Shown piece by piece: positions 1-5,755 of a stretch of 6,616 nt of DNA. Each line of letters starts with the position of its first letter. Positions within the stretch are counted from its first letter, which is position 1. Both the position numbers and the translations under genes were made by a program. Source of the DNA: an uncultured Bacillota bacterium (GTDB lineage: Bacteria > Bacillota > Clostridia > UBA1381); the NCBI GenBank assembly GCA_949297205.1, contig CASFSH010000303.1, forward strand, positions 1 through 6,616, given 5' to 3'. Under the pieces are notes generated by a model. That model ran no database searches. It worked only from the letters and a program-made list of their open reading frames with translations, and was not told the origin of the DNA.

Positions 1-25
1 TTTTGGGGGCAAAATATTTATTCAC

Positions 26-66
26 GGTGCAAGGTTTTTTGCAAAAATGCACAAAACCCTTGCACC
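26..66. repeat. Second long hairpin, 17 bp in three stacked segments
   Basis: GGTGCAAGG (26-34) pairs perfectly with 58-66. After one bulged base (57), 35-38 pairs with 53-56. After one mismatch, TGCA 40-43 pairs with TGCA 48-51 around a four-base loop. This gives 17 pairs in total. It follows the 69-120 structure by only two bases, and a third small dyad, TTTTG/CAAAA, occupies 1-14. Together they form a chain of hairpins in the leader of the leftward transcript. The pairing is seen; the function is unknown. Confidence 0.6.
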
Positions 67-68
67 TA

Positions 69-120
69 AACAATTCTGAAACGCTTGTAAGCCGCCATGC
101 GGCTGCGTTTCATAATTGTT
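69..120. repeat. Long imperfect inverted repeat with an inner hairpin
   Basis: The outer arms, 69-84 and 105-120, match as a 16-bp inverted repeat with one mismatch. Inside them, AGCCGC (90-95) and GCGGCT (99-104) form a perfect 6-bp stem around CAT, leaving 85-89 as a bulge. As RNA from the leftward promoter at 167-195 it would fold into one long bulged hairpin near the 5' end. The GC-rich inner stem stands out from the AT-rich surroundings. It has no following T-run in the leftward direction, so it is not a typical intrinsic terminator. It could be a structured leader, a small RNA or the end of a mobile element. Confidence 0.6.
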
Positions 121-166
121 CAGCAGTCATTATATAAAAAACAGCATTATATTCTGTATCCAATTT

Positions 167-195
167 ATTATAGCACAAAAAAATTAAATTTTCAA
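167..195 (-). promoter_or_regulatory. Leftward promoter with extended -10, facing out of the window
   Basis: Read on the minus strand, TTGAAA (190-195) is separated by 17 nt from a perfect TATAAT (167-172), and TGC precedes the -10 box as an extended -10 element. Transcription would start near 160 and run left through the hairpins at 26-120. It lies just past the MATE stop codon, so it appears to serve a gene or RNA beyond the left edge. The boxes are seen directly; activity is inferred. Confidence 0.65.
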
Positions 196-215
196 TGACA
201 ATATTATGAATTTTA

Positions 216-1550
216 TTAAAGAGTTGTGCGTGTGCTCCATTTGTCTTTTTTGTAAAACAATACTGACATTGAAGCAGCAATAAGCCAACCTACAGGCCAT
301 GCGGTGAATATTCCTACAACTTCAAATTCTTTAACAAGGATAAGGGCAAGGATAACACGCAGACAAAGGTCTGTTAAGGTTGCAATCATAAATTTCAGCA
401 TTTCTCCTGCTCCGCGAAGAACCCCGTCGGTTACAAGTTTGATTGAAATTATAAAATAGAACGGAGAAACAATTCTTAAAAATAACATTGCTGTATCCAT
501 TGCTTTTCCCGTACCGTTGTCGAGGAAAAGGTATATAAGATATTTTCCGAAAATAAAATATATAAGCACAATGGGAACACACAATGCGAGAACGAGTTTA
601 ATACTTGCTTTATATCCTTCGCTTACACGTTTGAACTTTTCTGCACCGATGTTTTGAGATGTGAAGTTGGAAACCCCGTTTGCAAATGTAGTCATAGAGG
701 TAATAACAAGGTTATTTAGCTTAACACTTGCCGAATATCCTGCCATAACAGCTGTACCGAAACTGTTAATTACGCCCTGAATTATAATGTTTCCAACAGA
801 AACAAAGCTCTGTTGTAATATGCTCGGTACGGCAATGGCAGTTATTTTTGCAAGGATACTCCATGAAAAAATTTCAACCTTACCTTTAGTTTTTATTTTT
901 ATAAGACGTCTGAATACAACTATAATTGATAGTATTGCGCTTACACCCTGACATATAAAGGTTGCCCATGCAACACCTGCAACTCCCATGTGAAATGCCG
1001 CAACAAACAATATATCCATTAAAATGTTTGCTACCGAAGAAAATGCCAGGAATATGAATGGAGTTTTTGAATCTCCCAGTGCGGAAAATATACCTGTTGC
1101 TATATTATAAAAGAACATGAAGGGCAGTCCGAAAACATAAATATCAAGGTATAATTTTGAATCGGCCATAACTTCATCGGGAGTATTTATCAAATGCAGA
1201 AGCTTTCCTCCAAGTCCGAGACCGAAAGCCATAAGAATAAGACATAATACACCGCCGGAAATTAATGTGGTATATACAGATGTTTTCATTTTTTCATAGT
1301 CTTTGCTTCCGAAGAATCTTGAAACTATTACTGAGCAGCCTATGTTTACACCAAAGGCAAACGCAATAAAAATTAATGTTATCTCATAGCTGTTTCCAAC
1401 AGCAGCCAGAGCATTTTCTCCGGCGAATTTCCCTGCCACAAGACTATCCGCAATATTATAAAGCTGTTGAAATATAACACTTGCAAACAGCGGAATACAA
1501 AATTGACGGATAACTTTACCCGGATCTCCTACCGTTAAATCTTTATTCAT
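216..1550 (-). CDS. MATE family multidrug/cation antiporter (DinF-like)
   Basis: This is an integral membrane exporter of the MATE family, which moves drugs, toxins or metabolites out of the cell in exchange for Na+ or H+. The 444-residue protein is hydrophobic throughout and has the usual family length for 12 membrane helices. The family signature FQQLYNIADSLVAGKFAG lies at residues 27-44, followed by LAAVG. The ATG at 1550 is chosen because GGAG (complement of 1557-1560) sits six bases upstream; in-frame starts further upstream lack a well-spaced site. It is the last of three leftward genes, 125 bp behind the dehydrogenase. The intervening DNA holds overlapping palindromes that could be an operator or RNA structure. 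The substrate cannot be predicted from sequence. The family call is firm. Confidence 0.93.
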   Translation of the reverse strand: MNKDLTVGDPGKVIRQFCIPLFASVIFQQLYNIADSLVAGKFAGENALAAVGNSYEITLIFIAFAFGVNIGCSVIVSRFFGSKDYEKMKTSVYTTLISGGVLCLILMAFGLGLGGKLLHLINTPDEVMADSKLYLDIYVFGLPFMFFYNIATGIFSALGDSKTPFIFLAFSSVANILMDILFVAAFHMGVAGVAWATFICQGVSAILSIIVVFRRLIKIKTKGKVEIFSWSILAKITAIAVPSILQQSFVSVGNIIIQGVINSFGTAVMAGYSASVKLNNLVITSMTTFANGVSNFTSQNIGAEKFKRVSEGYKASIKLVLALCVPIVLIYFIFGKYLIYLFLDNGTGKAMDTAMLFLRIVSPFYFIISIKLVTDGVLRGAGEMLKFMIATLTDLCLRVILALILVKEFEVVGIFTAWPVGWLIAASMSVLFYKKDKWSTRTTL

Positions 1551-1598
1551 TTTAATCTCCATTCCGCCGCCAATAAGGCAGCACAAATCCTAACGTAT

Positions 1599-1653
1599 AA
1601 AATAAGCTTTACATACTATGTACTACATCAGACTGTAATCTGTTGCTTATTTT
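1599..1653. promoter_or_regulatory. Dyad cluster in the leader before the MATE gene
   Basis: The arms AAAATAAGC (1599-1607) and GCTTATTTT (1645-1653) are a perfect 9-bp inverted repeat. They enclose the palindrome TACATA-C-TATGTA (1610-1622), the overlapping palindrome ATGTA-C-TACAT (1618-1628) and a short CAGA/TCTG hairpin (1629-1642). The set could fold as a branched RNA, or the palindromes could be a repressor operator for the MATE gene. It could also weakly terminate the dehydrogenase transcript, since the far arm is T-rich. I see no good -35/-10 pair here. Confidence 0.4.
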
Positions 1654-1675
1654 CCGCAATATATTTTTTATGCAA

Positions 1676-2740
1676 TTATAAATTTTCTACTGTTTTTATA
1701 CCTTCAAAAAGCATATCCTTTGTTACTTCATAAGGAATAACTTTCATATCGGGGTCATTTAATGCACTTTCTAAAACTTTGTCAAGAATTTCTCTGTCAC
1801 ATGGTATATCTCTTTCTTTAAGAGTTGTTTCAATTTCAATACTTTCAAGAAAGCTTTTGATTTTTTTTGCTTCTGATATATTATTGTCAACTGCAAGCTG
1901 TACCATTGTGCAGTATCCCACAACATCACCGTGCAGAAACTTCTCTTCAAATCCGTTTATGTTTGTTAAACCGTAAAATAACGCATGTGCCATTGCACCG
2001 TTGTAATCGGGGTTTATCAGCATAGAAACAATACCTGTAGAAATTAAGATGGCCAAAGCAGTTTGTTCAAGAGCATCATTAATTTCGCTTTTTTTGCAGG
2101 CTTCTATTGCATCATGAGCGTATCTCATTAAAGGAATATTGCACATTGAACTTATAGTAAGCCCCATTTCGGAGGCATAATCAAGTGTTCGTCCTCTCAT
2201 TGAAAATTCCACTTCATAATGCTTTGCCAAAGTATCACCTACTCCTGCACGGATAAATTTATATGGTGCATCGCTTATTATCTGAGTGTCTATAAAGCAA
2301 TGAAAAGCAGGTCTTTCATAGTATTCGAATTTTTTAAATACGTGAGCCGGTGTGTACACTACTGAAAGAGCAGAGGAAGCAGCGCAGGTTGATGCTATTG
2401 TAGGTATTGTTACAACGTTGACATTAAGTTTTTTTGCAAGATATTTTGCGGTGTCAAGAGCCTTTCCGCCACCTACGCCCACAATAAAATCTGTTGTGCT
2501 GTCTTTGTACATATCATATAATTCATAAACTCTTTCTTCTGTACATTCATCACCGTAAATAACTCTGTCTGTCATTATGTAATCCTTTGAAATTTGTGAA
2601 AAAAGTCTGTTTTCTGTTACAGACAGGGCGGTTTTACCTCCTATCAGAAGAAAATATTTGCCCAATGGCCGGCATACGTCATTAAATTTTTTAAAAGCGT
2701 CCGGACCTATGGTATAAGCAGGATAAAATTGCTGATGCAT
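1676..2740 (-). CDS. Iron-containing alcohol dehydrogenase family, glycerol-dehydrogenase-like
   Basis: This is probably a cytoplasmic NAD(P)-dependent, metal-dependent polyol or alcohol dehydrogenase of the GldA branch. The 354-residue length is normal. The nucleotide-binding signature GVGGGKALDTAK is at residues 88-99. Likely metal ligands are Asp169 (AGVGDTLAKHYE), His252 (GAMAHALFYG) and His270 (FLHGDVVGYC), spaced as in classic glycerol dehydrogenases. The motif that reads STDAP in GldA is STCAA here, placing Cys119 where GldA has an active-site Asp, so glycerol may not be the substrate. The ATG at 2740 is preferred, with AGGAG (2751-2755) ten bases away; an in-frame GTG at 2758 overlaps this ribosome site. 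It follows the binding-protein gene with a hairpin between, and precedes the MATE gene. The family is sure, the substrate is not. Confidence 0.88.
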   Translation of the reverse strand: MHQQFYPAYTIGPDAFKKFNDVCRPLGKYFLLIGGKTALSVTENRLFSQISKDYIMTDRVIYGDECTEERVYELYDMYKDSTTDFIVGVGGGKALDTAKYLAKKLNVNVVTIPTIASTCAASSALSVVYTPAHVFKKFEYYERPAFHCFIDTQIISDAPYKFIRAGVGDTLAKHYEVEFSMRGRTLDYASEMGLTISSMCNIPLMRYAHDAIEACKKSEINDALEQTALAILISTGIVSMLINPDYNGAMAHALFYGLTNINGFEEKFLHGDVVGYCTMVQLAVDNNISEAKKIKSFLESIEIETTLKERDIPCDREILDKVLESALNDPDMKVIPYEVTKDMLFEGIKTVENL

Positions 2741-2765
2741 ATTATTCTCACTCCTCACAACACAA

Positions 2766-2805
2766 AATTATACTCCGCCGACAATAAACGGCGGAGTATA
2801 AATTT
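2766..2805 (-). terminator. Perfect 13-bp hairpin between binding-protein and dehydrogenase genes
   Basis: The arms 2768-2780 and 2789-2801 are fully complementary (core TACTCCGCCG/CGGCGGAGTA) around an 8-base loop. Read leftward, the stem is preceded by an A-run and followed by ATTTTGTG, a short U-run. Read rightward it is followed by six Ts. It lies between the binding-protein stop (2818) and the dehydrogenase ribosome site (2751-2755). It probably ends most transcripts of the first gene or stabilises its 3' end, with some read-through feeding the downstream genes. Confidence 0.75.
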
Positions 2806-2817
2806 TTTGGTTTAATA

Positions 2818-3648
2818 TTATTTAAGCAGCATATCTGTCAGATTGTATTTAGCTGCAATTTCTGCAACAGTTCCATCTGCTACAAGTTCCTCAATTGCTT
2901 TGTTAACATTTTCGGTAATATCACTGCCCTGTCTGAAAGCAATACCGTATTCCTGATCTCCGAAGTTATTGTCTATGTTTATTACCAGATCCGGATAGTC
3001 TGTACCTTCTCCAACCATTCCGTATGCACATACACTGTCCACCAATGCAATATCTGCAGTTCCGGCTTCAACTTCCATAATAGCTTTAGCCATTGAATCC
3101 GCAGGAACGTAATTTGAGTTTGCAAAGAATTCTTTTGCAGATACAACAACTGTATCATCATCTTCTATTGTTCCGTTTATTTTACCTTCACCGGTTGATC
3201 CCTGTTCGGCAATTACTGTTGCACCGCTGGGATCTTTTACATAAATATCAGCTTTATCCGCTTTCATAACCATTGCCTGTGTGTTTTTAAGATATGGATC
3301 GGAAATGCTCATTGTTTGCTTTCTGTCTTCTGTTATACACATACCATTCCAAATACAGTCGATATTTCTTGAATTCAGCTCAATTTCTTTTGAATCCCAG
3401 TTAATTTCGGTAAATTCAATGTCAAGATCAAGCTTTTCACCTACAGCTTTTGCAAGTTCTGTGTCAAAGCCTATAAGCTCGTTGTTATCATCATAATAGT
3501 TCATAGGGCTGAACAATGTTATACCGATTACCATTTTTCCGGCTTCTTTTACCTGCTCGAAATCTGATTTTTCGGCGTTGTCTCCACAGCCTGTCATGGC
3601 AGCTGACAACATTATTGCAGCTAAAGATAAAGATAATAATTTTTTCAT
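2818..3648 (-). CDS. Polar amino acid ABC transporter substrate-binding lipoprotein
   Basis: This is an extracytoplasmic solute-binding protein of family 3 (GlnH/FliY type), anchored outside the membrane by a lipid. The N-terminus MKKLLSLSLAAIMLSAAMTGC is a lipoprotein signal peptide with Cys21 as the modified residue. The mature region shows the family pattern: NYYDDNNELIGFDTELAKAVGEKL (50-73), ITEDRKQTMSISDPY with Arg109 as the likely carboxylate ligand, EQGSTGE (149-154) and Asp204 in ALVDSVCAYG. The 276-residue length is normal. The ATG at 3648 has AAGGA (3659-3663) ten bases upstream. It is first in a leftward run and has a strong promoter. No permease or ATPase gene is adjacent, which is unusual for this family. 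The exact amino acid bound cannot be told. Confidence 0.93.
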   Translation of the reverse strand: MKKLLSLSLAAIMLSAAMTGCGDNAEKSDFEQVKEAGKMVIGITLFSPMNYYDDNNELIGFDTELAKAVGEKLDLDIEFTEINWDSKEIELNSRNIDCIWNGMCITEDRKQTMSISDPYLKNTQAMVMKADKADIYVKDPSGATVIAEQGSTGEGKINGTIEDDDTVVVSAKEFFANSNYVPADSMAKAIMEVEAGTADIALVDSVCAYGMVGEGTDYPDLVINIDNNFGDQEYGIAFRQGSDITENVNKAIEELVADGTVAEIAAKYNLTDMLLK

Positions 3649-3689
3649 TTTAATATATTCCTTTCATAAAATATTTTGAATACTTTAAC

Positions 3690-3718
3690 ACTATAACACT
3701 TTATCATGCTAAAGTCAA
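3690..3718 (-). promoter_or_regulatory. Promoter of the binding-protein gene with an embedded dyad
   Basis: On the minus strand, TTGACT (3713-3718) and TATAGT (3690-3695) are 17 nt apart, with TGT as an extended -10 element. The predicted start near 3683 gives a leader of about 35 nt. The spacer holds a perfect 6-bp dyad, ACTTTA (3698-3703) and TAAAGT (3710-3715), overlapping the -35 box. A direct repeat TAACACT (3686-3692 and 3694-3700) overlaps the -10. Both look like possible regulator sites, but no known operator was recognised. Confidence 0.8.
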
Positions 3719-3852
3719 TAGTTTTTTTCTGATTTTGTGTATTATATATATATTTTTTTTATACGATTTGGAGTATATATATAAATTTAATAAAGAAAAA
3801 ACAGGATAAAAATGTTTTCTGTATATAAAACCTTCATGTAAGAAAATCGGTA

Positions 3853-3881
3853 TTGAAAAAAAGATTTGTTTGTGATAATAT
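3853..3881 (+). promoter_or_regulatory. Promoter of the HAD phosphatase gene
   Basis: TTGAAA (3853-3858) and TAATAT (3876-3881) are 17 nt apart, and TGA precedes the -10 as an extended element. Transcription would start near 3888, just before the ribosome site GGGAG at 3901-3905. This supports the ATG at 3912 as the start. It diverges from the binding-protein promoter about 135 bp away. The DNA between them (roughly 3720-3850) is A/T runs with nothing else I can recognise. Confidence 0.65.
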
Positions 3882-3911
3882 ATAAAAAATAATAATATGC
3901 GGGAGAATATT

Positions 3912-4604
3912 ATGATAAGAAATATTTTGTTTGATCTTGATGATACCATACTGGATTTTAAAGTAGCCGAAAGGGAAGCGCTGACAAAAACATTATTGTA
4001 TTTTAATATCAGTCCTGAAGAAAAAATACTTACAAGATACAGTGAAATAAACAAACAGCAGTGGAAACTTCTTGAGCAGGGTAAAATAACCCGTGATGAT
4101 GTGAAGATCAAAAGGTATGAAATTCTTTTTGGAGAAATGAAAATAACTCAATGTTCGCCGCGTGAAGCTACAAAATATTATGAGGAACAGCTTGGAAAAG
4201 GACATTTTTTTATTAAAGGTGCAGAAGAAGTCTTAAAAAATTTATCAGTAAATTACAGAATATACATAGTTACTAACGGAAGTACAAAGGTACAGACAGG
4301 AAGAATAAAAAGTTCCGGAATAGAGAAATATATTGACGGGGTATTTAATTCAGAAAAAGTAGGCTGTGAAAAACCGGGGAGAAAATTCTTTGAGAATTGT
4401 TTTTCACATATCCCGAATTTTAAGCATGATGAAACAATCATAGTGGGTGACAGTCTTTCCTCCGATATACAGGGAGGGATAAATTCCGGAATAAAAACGA
4501 TTTGGTTTAATGCAGAAAAAAATGAGAACAAGACAGATATTATTCCTGACTATGAAATTTCAAAGCTGTGGGATCTTTTGGAAGTACTGAAAAATATTTT
4601 GTGA
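3912..4604 (+). CDS. HAD superfamily hydrolase, YjjG/YfnB-type nucleotidase
   Basis: This is a cytoplasmic Mg-dependent phosphatase of the haloacid dehalogenase superfamily. It resembles the YjjG/YfnB group, known for 5'-nucleotidase activity that helps clear non-canonical pyrimidine nucleotides. All four HAD motifs are intact in the 230 residues: DLDDT with nucleophile Asp8 and acid/base Asp10; VTNGS with Thr121; Lys154 in GCEKPGRKFF; and GDSLSSD with Asp180 and Asp185. A helical cap lies between motifs I and II, about residues 15-100. The stretch GDSLSSDIQGGINSGIKTIW is typical of this branch. The ATG at 3912 is chosen because GGGAG lies six bases upstream; an in-frame ATG at 3897 has no ribosome site. 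It has its own promoter and seems monocistronic. The family is sure, the substrate inferred. Confidence 0.9.
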   Translation: MIRNILFDLDDTILDFKVAEREALTKTLLYFNISPEEKILTRYSEINKQQWKLLEQGKITRDDVKIKRYEILFGEMKITQCSPREATKYYEEQLGKGHFFIKGAEEVLKNLSVNYRIYIVTNGSTKVQTGRIKSSGIEKYIDGVFNSEKVGCEKPGRKFFENCFSHIPNFKHDETIIVGDSLSSDIQGGINSGIKTIWFNAEKNENKTDIIPDYEISKLWDLLEVLKNIL

Positions 4605-4612
4605 AAATTATG

Positions 4613-4650
4613 AAAATATGCTATGAATGTTGGTATAACCATATTTTTTT
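4613..4650 (+). terminator. Weak terminator candidate after the HAD gene
   Basis: AAAATATG (4613-4620) and CATATTTT (4640-4647) form an 8-bp AT-rich stem that runs into a T-run (4644-4650). A small inner dyad, TGGT/ACCA (4631-4641), is an alternative. The stem is weak, and this is the only terminator-like structure between the HAD gene and the tRNA promoter. Confidence 0.35.
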
Positions 4651-4660
4651 ATAAAAAGTA

Positions 4661-4689
4661 TTGACAAATATATTCATATATGTTATAAT
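4661..4689 (+). promoter_or_regulatory. Consensus promoter of the tRNA-Leu gene
   Basis: A perfect TTGACA (4661-4666), a 17-nt spacer and a perfect TATAAT (4684-4689) are present, with TGT as an extended -10. The mature tRNA starts 37 nt after the -10, leaving a leader of about 30 nt for RNase P to remove. This is as strong as sigma-A-type promoters get and fits a stable RNA gene. Confidence 0.92.
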
Positions 4690-4726
4690 TTATTTCGTTG
4701 TTGAAATACAATAAAAGATGTTATAT

Positions 4727-4815
4727 GCTCGAGTGGCGGAATTGGCAGACGCCCAGGACTTAAAATCCTGTGGGAAGAAATTCCCGTGTCGGTTCGACCC
4801 CGACCTCGAGCACCA
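4727..4815 (+). tRNA. tRNA-Leu, anticodon UAA
   Basis: A complete class II tRNA decoding UUA and probably UUG. The acceptor arms GCTCGAG (4727-4733) and CTCGAGC (4805-4811) pair fully; A4812 is the discriminator and CCA (4813-4815) is encoded. The anticodon stem CAGGA/TCCTG (4754-4758, 4766-4770) holds the loop CTTAAAA with anticodon TAA at 4761-4763. The long variable arm GGGAA-GAAA-TTCCC (4772-4785) is typical of leucine tRNAs. The T arm GTCGG/CCGAC encloses TTCGACC. It is a single-gene unit with its own promoter and terminator. No defects were seen. Confidence 0.97.
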
Positions 4816-4821
4816 GAAATT

Positions 4822-4850
4822 ACAAACTTCATAAGAGGTTTGTTTTTTTT
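4822..4850 (+). terminator. Intrinsic terminator of the tRNA gene
   Basis: ACAAACTTC (4822-4830) and GAGGTTTGT (4835-4843) form a 9-bp stem with one G-U pair and an ATAA loop. The stem is followed directly by seven Ts (4844-4850). It begins seven bases after the encoded CCA. Confidence 0.9.
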
Positions 4851-4986
4851 GTGTGACAGAAGGAGATTTCATACATAGTATTTAATACATGGGATAATAA
4901 GCATCTAAATATGTAAAAGATATGATATATTATGAAAAATGAATAATGTTTATCGGTGATATATTTATATTACTGTAACATCACAT

Positions 4987-5034
4987 CCCCGCTTTTTATT
5001 GTATTTTACAAAATATAATAAAAAGGGGTTTTTT
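4987..5034 (+). promoter_or_regulatory. Hairpin burying the yczE-like ribosome binding site
   Basis: CCCC (4987-4990) pairs with GGGG (5025-5028). After a 2-nt bulge (4991-4992), 4993-5006 pairs with 5011-5024, including one G-U pair, around a 4-nt loop. The stem totals 18 pairs. The ribosome site AAGGGG (5023-5028) lies wholly in the 3' arm. Six Ts (5029-5034) follow and end at the ATG, so the same structure reads as an intrinsic terminator abutting the start codon. It could be a translational lock, a thermosensor-like element or an attenuator. The upstream part, 4851-4986, is AT-rich; no known aptamer was recognised there. A weak extended -10 candidate, TGA-TATATT, lies at 4957-4965. Confidence 0.65.
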
Positions 5035-5676
5035 ATGGATAAATTAAAACGCTACATTGTTTTTCTCGTTGGTCTGTTCATAAGTTCACTGGGGGTAAGC
5101 CTTGTGACAAAAGCAGCATTAGGTACGTCGCCGATAACGGCAATTCCTTATGTATTAAGTCTCAATTTTAATCCCACGCTTGGTACATTTACTGTATATT
5201 TCAGCCTTTTACTTGTGGTTCTGCAGCTTATCATACTTAGAAAAAATTTCAAACTGGAACACGTTTTGCAGATACCGGTTTCAATATTGTTCGGTTATTT
5301 TATAGATCTCACAATGATTATGATTGAAAAAATAAATCCTGATATCTATGCTTTAAAATTGGTGTTTTTGGTTATAGGATGCGCAGTTCTTGCTTTTGGA
5401 ATTTATCTTGAAGTAATTGCTGATGTGGTTATGCTTCCCGGAGAGTCTTTTGTAAGAGCAATAGTATCTGTTATGCATACGGATTTCGGAAAGACAAAGA
5501 TTGTATTTGATGTTTCCATGACTGTTACTGCAGTTGTATTGTCATTTGTTTTTGCATATTCTTTAAAAGGCGTCAGGGAGGAAACTGTTGCAACTGCTTT
5601 ACTTGTGGGATTTACAGTACGTATTTATGCTAAGCTGTTTAAAGGACTGGATAAAAAGCTGTTTCGCACGGCTTAA
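5035..5676 (+). CDS. YczE/YyaS/YitT-family integral membrane protein
   Basis: A 213-residue multi-spanning membrane protein. Hydrophobic segments lie at about 6-24, 52-68, 77-98, 106-128, 156-177 and 184-200. Motifs typical of YczE-like proteins are KAALGTSPITAIPYVLS (26-42), FGIYLEVIADVVMLPGE (121-137) and FGKTKIVFDV (151-160). The biochemical role of this family is not established; a transport or permease-like role is only a guess. The ATG at 5035 is chosen because AAGGGG lies six bases upstream; an in-frame TTG at 4999 falls inside the hairpin and has no ribosome site. The gene stands alone, after the tRNA and convergent with the GH88 gene. Expression is likely controlled by the hairpin at 4987-5034. 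Confidence 0.85.
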   Translation: MDKLKRYIVFLVGLFISSLGVSLVTKAALGTSPITAIPYVLSLNFNPTLGTFTVYFSLLLVVLQLIILRKNFKLEHVLQIPVSILFGYFIDLTMIMIEKINPDIYALKLVFLVIGCAVLAFGIYLEVIADVVMLPGESFVRAIVSVMHTDFGKTKIVFDVSMTVTAVVLSFVFAYSLKGVREETVATALLVGFTVRIYAKLFKGLDKKLFRTA

Positions 5677-5696
5677 AAATATGTATTTGATTTATA

Positions 5697-5755
5697 GAAA
5701 AAATAAAACTGCTGCAAATGAGAAGAGCCTCTTTTACAGCAGCTTTTGTATTTTT
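5697..5755. terminator. Bidirectional terminator between convergent genes
   Basis: CTGCTG (5709-5714) pairs with CAGCAG (5737-5742), and an inner AAGA/TCTT stem closes the loop. Rightward it is followed by CTTTTGTATTTTT, serving the YczE-like gene. Leftward it is followed by TTTTATTTTTTT, serving the GH88 gene. It fills the 77-bp gap between the two stop codons. Confidence 0.85.

Noticed and set aside
3812..3841. A nine-codon frame with an AGGA upstream, before the HAD gene, as a possible leader peptide
   Set aside because: The HAD promoter at 3853-3881 lies downstream of it, so it would not be in the same transcript, and I found no promoter in front of it.
3704..4111. A minus-strand reading frame of about 135 codons overlapping the start of the HAD gene
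   Set aside because: Its Phe/Ser/Ile/Leu-rich product is typical of antisense reading of AT-rich DNA. It overlaps a clear HAD gene and covers both divergent promoters.
4727..4815. The tRNA-Leu 3' end as an integration (att) site
   Set aside because: No integrase gene and no duplicated tRNA 3' segment occur in the window, and the flanking genes look native.
4690..4872. A minus-strand reading frame of about 60 codons over the tRNA region
   Set aside because: It lies across a complete tRNA-Leu gene with its promoter and terminator, and has no ribosome site or family resemblance.
4851..4990. A known riboswitch aptamer (preQ1, THF, purine, fluoride) upstream of the YczE-like gene
   Set aside because: None of the conserved sequence elements I remember for these classes is present; only the hairpin itself can be supported.
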